A stretch of 17,049 nucleotides of DNA. It comes from JAKORR01 sp964608495 (lineage in GTDB: Bacteria; Armatimonadota; Zipacnadia; Zipacnadales; FEN-943). The stretch lies in the NCBI GenBank assembly GCA_964608495.1, contig CAZSOQ010000107.1, positions 1 to 17,049 of the forward strand, read 5' to 3'. Below are positions 6,036-14,947 of this stretch, piece by piece. A program made the translations under genes and the position numbers. The notes beneath the pieces were generated by a model, which worked only from the letters and a program-made list of their open reading frames with translations, was not told where the DNA came from and did no database searches. Each line of letters opens with the position of its first letter. The first letter of the stretch is position 1.

Positions 6036-8444
6036 CTAGAGCTCGACGAGGGTGACGCCGCTGCCGCCCTCGCTCATGGGCGCCAGCTCATAGCGCCGCA
6101 CGGAGGACTGGCGGCTGAGCCACTCGTGCACGCCCTGGCGCAGGGCCCCCGTGCCCTTCCCGTGGACGATCCTCACCTGCCGATGGCCCGCCAGCAGCGC
6201 GTCGTCCAGGAACTTCTCCAGCTCGTGAAGGGCCTCCTCCACCGTCATGCCCAGCAGGTGAATCTCGGTGGGCGCGGTGAGCTGCTTGCGCGAGCGCATG
6301 CGTCTGGCCAGGGCCTCGGCCTCGGCCGACACGCCGCTCTCGGTGAGGGGCTGGAGGTCGGCGGCGGCCAGCTCGAGGCGCAGCTTGCCCACGCGCACCA
6401 CGGCCGTGCCGTCGGCGTCCACCCTCTCGACCGTGCCCTTGTCCTCGGCCAGGGGCACGTAGACCTGGGCGCCGGGCCTGAGCGCCGCCGGCGCCGGCGC
6501 CGGCGTGGCGTCGTCCTGGGCGGCCGGAGCGGGCGCCTGCTCGGGCGCGGCGGCGAGGTCGGCCTGCTCCGCCTCGATCTCGCGACGCATCTGAGCGAGG
6601 CGGTCGCGGAGCTGCTGGGTGACCTTGGACTGGCCGGGTTGGCGCTGCAGCTCGGCGATGATGGCGCGGGCTTCCTCCTCGGCCTGGGCCACGATGCGGC
6701 GGGCACGCTCGTACCCGCGCTGGGCGAGCTGGCGGCGCTCCTCCTCGAGCTTGGCCACCTCGCGCTCGCGGCGGCGGCGCAGGCCGTCGAGCTCGGTCTG
6801 GAGCTCCTCGGCCTCCTGGCGCTCGCGGTCGAGCTCGCGGCGGCTCTCGTCGAGGCGTTCGAGGACGGCCTCGACGTCGCGGTCGCGACTGGTGAGCAGC
6901 GACCGGGCGGCCCTGGTGATGCGGCGGGCCAGGCCCAGGCGCTGGGCGATCTCGAGGGCGTTGCTGGCGCCGGCGTGGCCGATGAGCAGGCGGTAGGTGG
7001 GCGCCAGGGTGCGCAGGTCGAACTCGACGGAGGCGTTCTCCATGCCCTCGCGCTGGTAGGCGAAGGTCTTCAGAGCGTTGAAGTGGGTCGTGGCGACGGT
7101 GCGGCAGCCGCCGGAGTGAAGCTCGTCGAGGACGGCGCGGGCGAGGACCGAGCCCTCCTCGGGGTCGGTGCCGGCGCCCACCTCGTCGAGAAGGATGAGG
7201 GCGTTGACGGGGCCGTCGGACTCGCGGCGGCGCGAGGCGACGATGTTGGTGATGCGCACGATCTGGGTCATGTGGCTGGAGAAGGTGGATAGGGACTGCT
7301 CGATGCTCTGCTCGTCGCCGATGTCGGCGAAGACCCAATCGAAGACGCTCACCTGACTGGTGGGGCCGGCGGGAAGGTGAAGGCCGGCCTGGGCCATGAG
7401 GACGAGGAGGCCGAGGGTCTTGAGGGCGACGGTCTTGCCGCCGGTGTTGGGCCCCGTGATGATGAGCGTGGTGAAGTCGCGGCCTATCCACAGGTCGTTG
7501 GCGACCACGTCGGCGCCGAGGAGGGGATGGCGGGCGGAACGCAGCTCGACGTAGCCGTCGGTGCGCAGGGCCGGCATGTTGGCCGAGAGACGCGCGGCCA
7601 GGCGGGCCTTGGCCGCCGCGAGGTCGAGGACCGCGGCCGTGCCCAGGTCGCGGCGGATCTGGGCGGCTCGCGCGGCCACGCGCGCGGTGAGCTCGGCCAG
7701 GATCCGCTCGATCTCCTGGCGGATGCCGATCTGGGTCTCGCGCGCGCGGTTGCCCAGGTCCACGGTCTCGGCGGGCTCCATGAACACGGTGACGCCGCTG
7801 TCGGAGCGGTCGTGGAGGATGCCCTTGAGGCGGGACTGCTGGCTGCTCTGGACGGCCAGGCACCAGCGGCCGGAGCGCTGGACGATGACGGGGTCCTGGA
7901 TGACGCCGCGCTCCTGCTCGCGGCGCAGGATGGCCTCGAGACGGGAGCGCAACTGCTCCTCGAGGCGGCGGAGGTCGCGGCTGAGGCGGGTGAGGTCGGG
8001 CGAGGCGTCGGGTCTAACCTCGGCGTCGTCGCTGATGGCGCCTCGAATCGCCTCGACGACGTCGTCGTACTCGCCGAGGCGCTGGGCGAGGGCCCACAGG
8101 CGCGGGGCGAGGTCGCGGCCCTGGTCGTAGTAGGTGTGCAGGCGGCCCAGGGCCGAGCAGGCGTCGGCCACGGCGAGGAGCTCGGACTCCTCGAGGCCGG
8201 AGACCGTGCGGGTGCGAAGGAGCACCTCGCGCAGGTCCGTGAGGCCGCCGAAAGGCGGGTCGCGCCGCTCGGCGGCGAGACGGCGGGCCTGCTCGGTCTC
8301 CTCGAGCCGGCGCTCGATCCACTGGGGGTCCTGGGACGGACGCACGCGCAGGCAGCGCTCGCGGCCGAGGGTGGTCGAGGCCTCGGCGGCCAGCAGGTCG
8401 AGCACCTTGGGGAACTCGAGGACTCTCAGGGTGTGCGCGTCCAT
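6036..8444 (-). CDS. mutS2: MutS2 family ATPase/endonuclease
   Basis: This 802-aa protein has the full MutS2 architecture: an N-terminal lever/clamp region without the mismatch-recognition domain, and an ABC-type ATPase with Walker A GPNTGGKT (331-338), DIGDEQSIEQSLSTFSSH (374-391) and Walker B ALILLDEVGAGTDP (415-428). A long coiled coil (about 520-630), an Ala/Pro linker (630-655), a KOW-like segment (656-700) and a C-terminal Smr domain (727-802) follow. The Smr domain keeps HGKGTGAL (761-768), but its first motif reads EIHLLG rather than LDLRG/LDxHG. MutS2 proteins suppress recombination, and in Bacillus rescue collided ribosomes; cytoplasmic. GAGGTAG (8451-8457) lies 6 nt upstream of the ATG. 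It follows the deacetylase-family gene by 101 bp on the same strand. Confidence 0.97.
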   Translation of the reverse strand: MDAHTLRVLEFPKVLDLLAAEASTTLGRERCLRVRPSQDPQWIERRLEETEQARRLAAERRDPPFGGLTDLREVLLRTRTVSGLEESELLAVADACSALGRLHTYYDQGRDLAPRLWALAQRLGEYDDVVEAIRGAISDDAEVRPDASPDLTRLSRDLRRLEEQLRSRLEAILRREQERGVIQDPVIVQRSGRWCLAVQSSQQSRLKGILHDRSDSGVTVFMEPAETVDLGNRARETQIGIRQEIERILAELTARVAARAAQIRRDLGTAAVLDLAAAKARLAARLSANMPALRTDGYVELRSARHPLLGADVVANDLWIGRDFTTLIITGPNTGGKTVALKTLGLLVLMAQAGLHLPAGPTSQVSVFDWVFADIGDEQSIEQSLSTFSSHMTQIVRITNIVASRRRESDGPVNALILLDEVGAGTDPEEGSVLARAVLDELHSGGCRTVATTHFNALKTFAYQREGMENASVEFDLRTLAPTYRLLIGHAGASNALEIAQRLGLARRITRAARSLLTSRDRDVEAVLERLDESRRELDRERQEAEELQTELDGLRRRREREVAKLEEERRQLAQRGYERARRIVAQAEEEARAIIAELQRQPGQSKVTQQLRDRLAQMRREIEAEQADLAAAPEQAPAPAAQDDATPAPAPAALRPGAQVYVPLAEDKGTVERVDADGTAVVRVGKLRLELAAADLQPLTESGVSAEAEALARRMRSRKQLTAPTEIHLLGMTVEEALHELEKFLDDALLAGHRQVRIVHGKGTGALRQGVHEWLSRQSSVRRYELAPMSEGGSGVTLVEL

Positions 8445-8545
8445 CAGAAGCTACCTCGCCAGGGTCAATCTTGCCAGACCGAGGCGGCTTGAGGCAACAG
8501 TGTCGCTGTGTGCGCGGGGCCCCAGGGCCGGGGAAAGGGCGGGGG

Positions 8546-9616
8546 CTAGAGGTCCAGCCTCTCCTGGTGTAGGGAGATGGCGTGCTGCAAGTAGCGGCGG
8601 ACGGCGACCTGCTCGTGGGCCCGCGGCTCGCGGGCGACGTCGTCAGCGTGGGCGGACTCCTGACCGCACAGGGCGCGCAGGCAGTCCTCGACGCTGAAGG
8701 CCATGGCCTCGAGGTCATAGCCGCCCTCGAGGATGAGCACGAGGCGGGACTTGCACAGGTCCCGGGCGGCGTCGGCGAGGGCGGAGGCCATGGCGTGGAA
8801 GGCGGGGATGGTGAGCAGCATCTCGCCGAGGGGATCGGTGTGGTGGGCGTCGAAGCCGGCCGAGACGAGGATGAGCTCGGGCTTGTAAGCGTAGAGGGCT
8901 GGCACGAGGATGTGGTCGAAGGCGGCCAGGTAGTCGCGGTGCGCGGCCCCGCCGGGCAGGGGGACGTTGATGGTCTTGCCGAAGCCCGCGTCTACGCCCA
9001 CCTCGTCCACGGTGCCGGTGCCGGGGTAGAAGATGCCGCCTCCGCCGGCGTGGTAGGCCTGGTGGATGGAGAAGTAGAGGACGTCACCGCGGTGGTAGAA
9101 CATCTCCTGGGTGCCGTTGCCGTGGTGGAGGTCCCAGTCAACGATGGCGATGCGGTGAGCGCCGTCGCGAAGGACGGCCTCGGCGGCGAAGGCGATGTTG
9201 TTGAAGAAGCAGAAGCCCATGCCGCGGCTGGGGAGGGCGTGATGGCCGGGCGGACGGACGAGGCACAGGGCGGCGTCGAGGCGGCCGCTCATCACCATGC
9301 GTGCCGCGGCCATGGAGGCGCCGACGGCCATGGTGGCGGCCTGGTAGGTCTCCGGCGTGGCAACCGTGTCCAGGTCCAGGTAGCCGCCTCCCTGCTGGGA
9401 GATGAGCCTCACCTCTTCGCGGTAGCCCGGGTCGTGCAGCCAGGCTATCTCCTCGTCGGAGGCGACGCTCACCGGGACCCGCGCAAGCTCACGCACCCAG
9501 CCGGTTTCCTCGAGCCGGCGCATGATCGCGCGCAGGCGCTGATGGTTTTCGATATGCCCTTCGACGCCGTGGAGCAGGAAAGCGTCGTGGTACGCAAGCC
9601 CCAGCCTGGGTGCCAT
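8546..9616 (-). CDS. Histone deacetylase-family (class II-like) protein
   Basis: This 356-aa member of the arginase/deacetylase fold family is predicted to be a zinc-dependent deacylase of small molecules or protein lysines. Visible hallmarks are RPPGHHA with the tandem catalytic histidines His125/His126, GFCFFNN (134-140), VDWDLHHGNGTQ with zinc ligands Asp162 and His164, SAGFDAHHTDPLG with the third ligand Asp256, and LEGGYDL with the transition-state Tyr300. The order and spacing match bacterial HDAC-like amidohydrolases and acetoin-utilisation/polyamine deacetylases; the substrate cannot be told from sequence. The C-terminal 40 residues are a variable extension. The ATG at 9616 begins the conserved first strand (LGLAYHDAFLLH), but no clear Shine-Dalgarno lies before it. 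It is the first gene of the minus-strand block, divergent from the transglutaminase-like gene. No signal peptide, hence cytoplasmic. Confidence 0.95.
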   Translation of the reverse strand: MAPRLGLAYHDAFLLHGVEGHIENHQRLRAIMRRLEETGWVRELARVPVSVASDEEIAWLHDPGYREEVRLISQQGGGYLDLDTVATPETYQAATMAVGASMAAARMVMSGRLDAALCLVRPPGHHALPSRGMGFCFFNNIAFAAEAVLRDGAHRIAIVDWDLHHGNGTQEMFYHRGDVLYFSIHQAYHAGGGGIFYPGTGTVDEVGVDAGFGKTINVPLPGGAAHRDYLAAFDHILVPALYAYKPELILVSAGFDAHHTDPLGEMLLTIPAFHAMASALADAARDLCKSRLVLILEGGYDLEAMAFSVEDCLRALCGQESAHADDVAREPRAHEQVAVRRYLQHAISLHQERLDL

Positions 9617-9655
9617 AGCAACAACCGGTGCCGGCGGTGTACAGTAACCCGAGGC

Positions 9656-9664
9656 ATTTTAGCA
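9656..9664 (-). promoter_or_regulatory. Extended -10 promoter element for the deacetylase-mutS2 block
   Basis: In the 71-bp divergent spacer (9617-9687) the minus strand reads TGC TAAAAT, an extended -10 element with five of six consensus bases (TAAAAT, 9656-9661). It sits about 40 bp upstream of the deacetylase ATG. No good -35 hexamer is seen, as is usual for extended -10 promoters. On the plus strand TACAGT (about 9640-9645) is a weaker -10 candidate for the transglutaminase-like gene, so the spacer probably fires both ways. Confidence 0.45.
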
Positions 9665-9687
9665 CTAGCTTCGGGAGGAGATAAGGC

Positions 9688-12195
9688 ATGAGTCGGGCGT
9701 GTGGCGGCTCGGGGACTCTTGGGCTGATCGGGCTGGTCGTGGCTGGCGCCGTGCTTGTGGCGGCGGGCAGGGCGAGCCAGGCCCAGGGCGAGGGCGAGGA
9801 CGGTAGCCCGCGCCGGGCCGGACGGGTGGTGGAGGAGGTGCCCCAGACCTGGACGGTGGAGATGGGCGGCACGGTGGATGGCACCATGACGCGGACCCCT
9901 GTCGGTTACTCGTGGTGGCGGCAGGGACCGCAGCCGATGGAGTACGTGCGGATGGAGAACGTGGGGGAGCGGCCGGTGGCCAACCCGTGGCTCGTCGTGA
10001 AGGGCAAGAGGAACTGGCGACGGATTGAGGACGTGGTGGCGGAGGTGGTGCGGCCGGAGATGTCGGAGCGCGAGAAGGCGCTGCGGCTGTGGTGGTTCCA
10101 GGTGAACCACCGGTTCCACGCTTTCACCGATGACAACGAGAACAACGACGAGATCAAGGTGCTGAACGTCTACGGCTACACGCTGTGCGGGAACGACGCG
10201 GAGGTGCTGGGACATCTGTTCCAGGCGGCGGGGCTGAGGGTGCGGCCGGGCCACCCGACGGGCCACTGCACCACCGAGGTGTTCTGGGACGGGCGATGGC
10301 ATCTGCTGGACGGCGACGAGAACATCATCGCGCTGCTGCGCGACAACCACACCATCGCGTCGGAAGAGGACATCGTTCGCGACCACGACCTGATGAAGCG
10401 GACGCACACCTATGGGATCCTGTCGAACGACGACCGCTTCCGGGACGAGTTCTCGGCGTCGCTGTGCACCTACGAGGGCGAGCGCAAGGAGGGACGGGGC
10501 TTCCACACCAGGCACACGATGGACTTCATGCTGCTGCCCGGCGAGGCGCTGGTCTGGCGGTGGCAGAGTCGCGGCAAGTACCACGGAGTGGCGGATCTGC
10601 CCGGGGGCTGGGGCCAGGGGGCGCTGGATCGCGTGGCCAACGGGGAGATGATCTACCGGCCGGACCTGCGGGCGGCCTACGTCGCGGAGGCCGTCGCGGC
10701 GCGGGAAGGCTGCGTCGTGGGCGAGGAGGACCCGGGCAAGCCGGCGATCCACCTGCTGCCCGAGGCGAGCGAGGGGCACGTGGACTTTGCGCTGCGATCG
10801 CCCTACCCGCTGGTGGGTGGGGACTTCCGGGCGAGCGCGGCGGGCGAGGGGAAGGTGAAGGCGTCGCTGGTGCTGGGGGAGCAGGAGCACGTGATAGCCG
10901 AGGGGCCGGTGACCGGGACCGGGGGCATCAGCGGCGACCTGGACCGGTTCCTGCCGCGAGACGGGGCGGCGCGGCACGAGGCGACGCTGCGGCTGTGGCT
11001 GAGCGGGAAGGCGGGAGTGGAGAGCTTCTCGCTGCGATTCGACCTGCAGATGGCGCCGCTGTCGCTGCCGGAGCTGGAGCTGGGGCAGAACGAGGTGCGG
11101 TACGTGGACGACAGCGGCGAGCGGCGGGTGCGGGTGACCTTCGCCTGGAGGGAGCTGGACTATACGCGGCCGCCGAAGGCGCCGGCGACGGCGGTGTTTC
11201 CCGAGGACGGGGGCCAGGCGCAGGGCACGAAGCTAGGCCTGCGTTGGGCGGAGGCCGTGGACCCGGACGGGGACGAAATCGCGGACTACTGGCTCGAGCT
11301 GTCCGAGCGCGAGGACATGGCCTGGCCGCTGTCACCGAACTTCCGCAAGCTGATCAGCAACACCGCGGACGCGGGCAAGGCGCAGTATACGCTGCCCTAC
11401 GAGGGCCTACTGGCACCCGACACGACCTACTACTGGCGGGTGCGGGCCAGGGACGCGCGGGGGGTGTGGGGGCCGTGGAGCCGGCCGTGGCGGTTCTCGT
11501 GCCGGGCGCCGGCACCGCCGGAAGAGCTGGAGGCCGTGGCGGATCAGGCCCGGGGGGAGGTGCGGATTCGCTGGCGGGCGGCTGAGGCGGGAACGCGGCC
11601 GGTGAAGTACCGCGTGTACGGCAGCGATGAGCAGGGCTTCACGGTGTCGGAGGAGCCCTACGAGGTGATGTGGACGAACCTGCGGTCGCCGAACCGGAAG
11701 GAGATGCCCGCGAGCCTGCTGGGCGAGACGGACGGAAGGGAGATGCTCGTGGTGGGGCCGGGGCTGGAGGCGAGCGCGGCGAACCGAGCCTTCTACCGGG
11801 TCGTGGCGGTGGACGCGGACGGGGTGCGCAGCGGGCCGAGCGACTACGTGGCCCTGCCGCGGCCCTTCATCTACAGCAGTCCGGGCGTGGTGGCCGTGGC
11901 GGGCCGCGAACATCGGTACGAGGCGCGGTCGCTGTACTCGCTGGGGGACCTGCGCTGCCACAGCATTACCAAGCCCGACGGCACCCTGAGCTGCTACAAC
12001 GCGGATTTCTGGGACGTGGAGAAGGTGCGCTGGAGCAGGGCCGCCGGCCCGGACTGGCTGTCCGTGGACGCCGAGACGGGGCTGGTGTCGGGGGTGCCGC
12101 CGGCCGGCTTCGACGGCGCCGAGGTGGTCATCACGGCGGAGATCGAGGGGCGCGGCAAGGCCGAGCAGCGATTCCGGATCGCGCGGCAGGACTAG
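9688..12195 (+). CDS. Secreted transglutaminase-like protein with Fn3 and Ig-like domains
   Basis: Predicted 835-aa exported protein. The N-terminal hydrophobic stretch LGLIGLVVAGAVLVAAG (11-27) acts as signal peptide or anchor. Residues about 120-215 carry a transglutaminase/protease-like core with a Cys-His-Asp triad: YGYTLCGNDAEVLGHLF (Cys167), GHCTTEVFWDGRWHLLDGD (His193 and Asp208). After a beta-rich middle region (about 280-490) come a fibronectin type III-like domain (about 495-605, with TTYYWRVRARDARGVWGPWS), a second Fn3-like domain (about 608-725) and a C-terminal putative Ig (He_PIG-like) module (about 735-833, WLSVDAETGLVSGVPP). Related bacterial proteins act as peptidases, amidases or crosslinkers at the cell surface; the reaction here is unknown. 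GGGAGGAG (9673-9680) lies 7 nt before the ATG. The GxGYxYP gene follows after 61 bp and is probably cotranscribed. Confidence 0.85.
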   Translation: MSRACGGSGTLGLIGLVVAGAVLVAAGRASQAQGEGEDGSPRRAGRVVEEVPQTWTVEMGGTVDGTMTRTPVGYSWWRQGPQPMEYVRMENVGERPVANPWLVVKGKRNWRRIEDVVAEVVRPEMSEREKALRLWWFQVNHRFHAFTDDNENNDEIKVLNVYGYTLCGNDAEVLGHLFQAAGLRVRPGHPTGHCTTEVFWDGRWHLLDGDENIIALLRDNHTIASEEDIVRDHDLMKRTHTYGILSNDDRFRDEFSASLCTYEGERKEGRGFHTRHTMDFMLLPGEALVWRWQSRGKYHGVADLPGGWGQGALDRVANGEMIYRPDLRAAYVAEAVAAREGCVVGEEDPGKPAIHLLPEASEGHVDFALRSPYPLVGGDFRASAAGEGKVKASLVLGEQEHVIAEGPVTGTGGISGDLDRFLPRDGAARHEATLRLWLSGKAGVESFSLRFDLQMAPLSLPELELGQNEVRYVDDSGERRVRVTFAWRELDYTRPPKAPATAVFPEDGGQAQGTKLGLRWAEAVDPDGDEIADYWLELSEREDMAWPLSPNFRKLISNTADAGKAQYTLPYEGLLAPDTTYYWRVRARDARGVWGPWSRPWRFSCRAPAPPEELEAVADQARGEVRIRWRAAEAGTRPVKYRVYGSDEQGFTVSEEPYEVMWTNLRSPNRKEMPASLLGETDGREMLVVGPGLEASAANRAFYRVVAVDADGVRSGPSDYVALPRPFIYSSPGVVAVAGREHRYEARSLYSLGDLRCHSITKPDGTLSCYNADFWDVEKVRWSRAAGPDWLSVDAETGLVSGVPPAGFDGAEVVITAEIEGRGKAEQRFRIARQD

Positions 12196-12240
12196 CGCGA
12201 GAGGACCGGAAGTCAGGCCCCGCAACGAGGGACCGCAGCG

Positions 12241-12247
12241 AAGGAGG
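12241..12247 (+). promoter_or_regulatory. Ribosome binding site fixing the GxGYxYP start
   Basis: AAGGAGG is a perfect Shine-Dalgarno heptamer 9 nt upstream of the ATG at 12257. It supports this start, which also gives a clean signal peptide. Confidence 0.8.
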
Positions 12248-12256
12248 CCGAGGCCC

Positions 12257-14881
12257 ATGATCCTGGCGACGTCGGCGATGCTTCTGGCGACGGCATGGAC
12301 GGCCGTGGCAGGCCCGGTGACGGCGGTGGACCTGGCGGGCCTGGACGAGCCGACCCGGCTGCTGGCCGCCAGCGCGCAGGCCCTGCTCAACAGCGACGGG
12401 CCACGGGCCTTCCTGCTGTGGGACGGGAACTGCGAGCGGTGGCTGGAGTGGGACCGGGCGCGCTTCGGGCTGGACGTGCGACGGGGCGGCCTGGCGGACC
12501 TGGTGAAGGCGGCGGCCAAGGCCGGGGGCTACGTGCTGTGGGACCCGGACTTCCAGGACACGGCCCTGGTGGGGTGTACCATCGCGGGGGCCGAGGGCTT
12601 GCTGCTGGCGACGAGCGATCACGAGACGGCCCTGCAGGGGTTGGGCCTCAAGTGCGCCCACGACCTGCGGACTCGCTTCGCGGGGCAGACACGCGCCCAA
12701 ATCTACCGTTGGCTCTTCGAGAACTACCGCGACCGCTGCAACCGGTCGTACCTGCACAACAGCACCGTGCGCTCGCGGCTCGAGCTGGACGTGACGGAGT
12801 ACGTGGGCGAGGGCGGCCTGCGCCTGCGCTTCGAGGACGAGACCAAGGAGGACGGGCTGGGGGCGAAGCTGCGCGGTCTGACGGTGAGGGTGGACGGCGA
12901 GGTGGTGGCGGACTTCCGGGTCTTCACGGACGCGGAGAAGCCGTACCTGATAGACGCCGACGGGTCGTGGCCGGACCACGAGAACGACCGCATCGCCGAC
13001 CGCGACCAGCACTTCACCTACGAGCTTCGCGTGCCCGAGGGGGCGCGGGTCACGGCCGCGGTGATGGTCACGAACGGGTACCTGGTGAAGGCGGCCGGCC
13101 TGGGGAGCGAGGATTACCGGGAGGTGGCCCGACCTCGGAGCCGCGCCAATGATCCCGGCCTGCAGACCCCCAGCTTCGATATCGCCATGGCCCTGAAGTG
13201 CCTGTCGGTGAACCTGTCAGCCGATCCGCGGGACGAGGACGAGTACGCGGTGCGGGACGAGATCCAGAAGTGGCTCGAGCCGCCGGCCTGCCTGCTGGGC
13301 TGGCACACGGAGCGGGACGGCGAGGGGCGGTACGTGGCGGACGCGTCGGACCACGGGCACTTCGTGATCTGCACGGGCGCGCCGAACCTGTCTTTCCACC
13401 GGCACCTGCGGCCGGAGGAGCCGGCGCGGCCGAGGCTGGCGGCGCCGCCGGCGCTGGACCCGAGCAGGGTCTACGTGAGCTTCACCCTGTCCGACGGAGA
13501 CGCGCTGTGGTGCGACTACTGCTTCCAGGGGGACAACTGGCTGAGCGAGCGGCGCGGCCGGGTGCCCTTCGGGTGGGAGCTTCAGCCGCTGCTGAAGGAC
13601 CTGGCGCCCGACATCCTGGCCTACTACGTGGAGGGAGCGACGGACGCGGACTGTCTGGTGGGGGCCTTCGCGGCGGGCTACAACCACCCCAACCGCATGT
13701 CCGAGGCCGACCTGGAGCGGTACCTGGGCTACGCGCACGGGGTGTTGGCAGACACGGGCTTCCGCCTGTGCACCGTGCTGTGCGACCGGACGGCGCTGCG
13801 GGAGCTGGCCCAGCGGTTCGACGCCCGGCTGGGGGATCTCATCATCGGTGAGGAGGAGGGGTACGGGGGCATGGAGGGCCCGGACCTGGTGCTGCCGCGG
13901 TTGCTGTGGCTGAGGGCACGGCTGCCGCGCCAGGGCCGCATGCAGGCCGAGCAGCTCATCGAGGACATCGAGGCGCTGGCGAAGCGGAGCCCGCAACGTC
14001 CCCTGTTCCTGCCGGGGCATCTGCACCTGCCGCTGGCGGGGCACCTCGAGACGGTGGGCCGCGTCATGCGGGAACTGGACAGCACGCGCTTCGAGGTGGT
14101 GCGGCCCGACGAGCTCTTCCAGCTTGCGCGGCAGTGGTACGACGAGCACCCGATCGTGACGCTGCCGGAGGAGCTGGTGGTCGCGGAGGGCCTGGAGCAG
14201 AGCCTGCGGGCGGCCGTGGACAACACGACGGGGCGCGAGCTGACCATCAGCTTCGACGCGCCGGGGCTGAGGGACCGACCCGTGGAGGCGAAGGTGGGCG
14301 CGCGATCGGAGCAGGCGGTGCTGCTGCGGTGGGATCGGGTGGAGGGCGACGCGATCGAGCTGCGCGTGAGCTACGCGCGGCAGGCTGAGACGCACAGGCT
14401 TGTGGTGCGCCGCCTGGAGCTGCCGGCGAGGGTCGTGGAGGGCGCGACGCGCGCCGAGGTCGTGCGGATCCTGGACGCCGTGGACATGAACCACCGGTTC
14501 GGGCAGGCGGAGAGCCTGCCGGGCACGTGGGCCCCCCGGGCCTTCGTGGCCCGGGCCCGACCGGGCGAGGCGCAGGAGGGCCACATCGTCTTCGGCGGGT
14601 ACGAGGCGCTGGACCCGGGGCGGTACCTGGTGATCTATCGGCTGCAGTCGCTCGCGGCGGGGCGCGGGCTGGTGGCGCGGCTCGACGTCGCGTCGGGCTA
14701 TGGGAAGACAATAGCGGCGGCGCGGGAGCTCGGGGCGCAGGACCTGCCCGTGGGCCGGTGGACCGCGGTGCCGCTGGGCTTCAGCGCCGACGGGGTCCTG
14801 GAGGCGAGCGAGTGCCGCGTGGAGTGGCTGGGCGGCGGGCCGCTGGCCGTGGACCGCATCTACGTGCTGCGGCTGGAGTAG
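12257..14881 (+). CDS. Secreted GxGYxYP-family protein (putative glycoside hydrolase)
   Basis: Predicted 874-aa exported protein. A signal peptide (MILATSAMLLATAWTAVAG, 1-19) precedes a GxGYxYP N-terminal domain (about 20-165: RLLAASAQALLNSDGPRAFL, then GGYVLWDP). Residues about 172-282 are a beta-rich insertion. The GxGYxYP core (about 305-625) includes LGWHTERDGEGRYVADASDHG (347-367), VSFTLSDGDALWCDY (407-421), FGWELQPLLKDLAPDILAYY (438-457) and AAGYNHP (472-478), the family-naming motif in degenerate form. The C-terminal 240 residues contain a linker and a beta-sandwich, carbohydrate-binding-like module (about 715-874). The family is a putative polysaccharide-active enzyme group without a well-established reaction. 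It lies 61 bp after the transglutaminase-like gene, and an 18-bp stem-loop follows 66 bp downstream. Confidence 0.8.
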   Translation: MILATSAMLLATAWTAVAGPVTAVDLAGLDEPTRLLAASAQALLNSDGPRAFLLWDGNCERWLEWDRARFGLDVRRGGLADLVKAAAKAGGYVLWDPDFQDTALVGCTIAGAEGLLLATSDHETALQGLGLKCAHDLRTRFAGQTRAQIYRWLFENYRDRCNRSYLHNSTVRSRLELDVTEYVGEGGLRLRFEDETKEDGLGAKLRGLTVRVDGEVVADFRVFTDAEKPYLIDADGSWPDHENDRIADRDQHFTYELRVPEGARVTAAVMVTNGYLVKAAGLGSEDYREVARPRSRANDPGLQTPSFDIAMALKCLSVNLSADPRDEDEYAVRDEIQKWLEPPACLLGWHTERDGEGRYVADASDHGHFVICTGAPNLSFHRHLRPEEPARPRLAAPPALDPSRVYVSFTLSDGDALWCDYCFQGDNWLSERRGRVPFGWELQPLLKDLAPDILAYYVEGATDADCLVGAFAAGYNHPNRMSEADLERYLGYAHGVLADTGFRLCTVLCDRTALRELAQRFDARLGDLIIGEEEGYGGMEGPDLVLPRLLWLRARLPRQGRMQAEQLIEDIEALAKRSPQRPLFLPGHLHLPLAGHLETVGRVMRELDSTRFEVVRPDELFQLARQWYDEHPIVTLPEELVVAEGLEQSLRAAVDNTTGRELTISFDAPGLRDRPVEAKVGARSEQAVLLRWDRVEGDAIELRVSYARQAETHRLVVRRLELPARVVEGATRAEVVRILDAVDMNHRFGQAESLPGTWAPRAFVARARPGEAQEGHIVFGGYEALDPGRYLVIYRLQSLAAGRGLVARLDVASGYGKTIAAARELGAQDLPVGRWTAVPLGFSADGVLEASECRVEWLGGGPLAVDRIYVLRLE

Positions 14882-14947
14882 GCGGGCGCGCACGCCGGGA
14901 CGGGCAGGGACATGCCAATCGCCCTAACCTGCATAGCTCACAGGTGC

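Noticed and set aside
8445..8545. Separate mutS2 promoter (TTGCCT ... CAAGAT on the minus strand)
   Set aside because: The -10 candidate matches the consensus poorly. The gap is short enough for cotranscription from the deacetylase gene, so I did not list it.
13217..14893. Long minus-strand open frame antisense to the GxGYxYP gene
   Set aside because: Its translation is Arg/His/Pro/Gln-rich as expected from antisense of GC-rich coding DNA, with no motifs.
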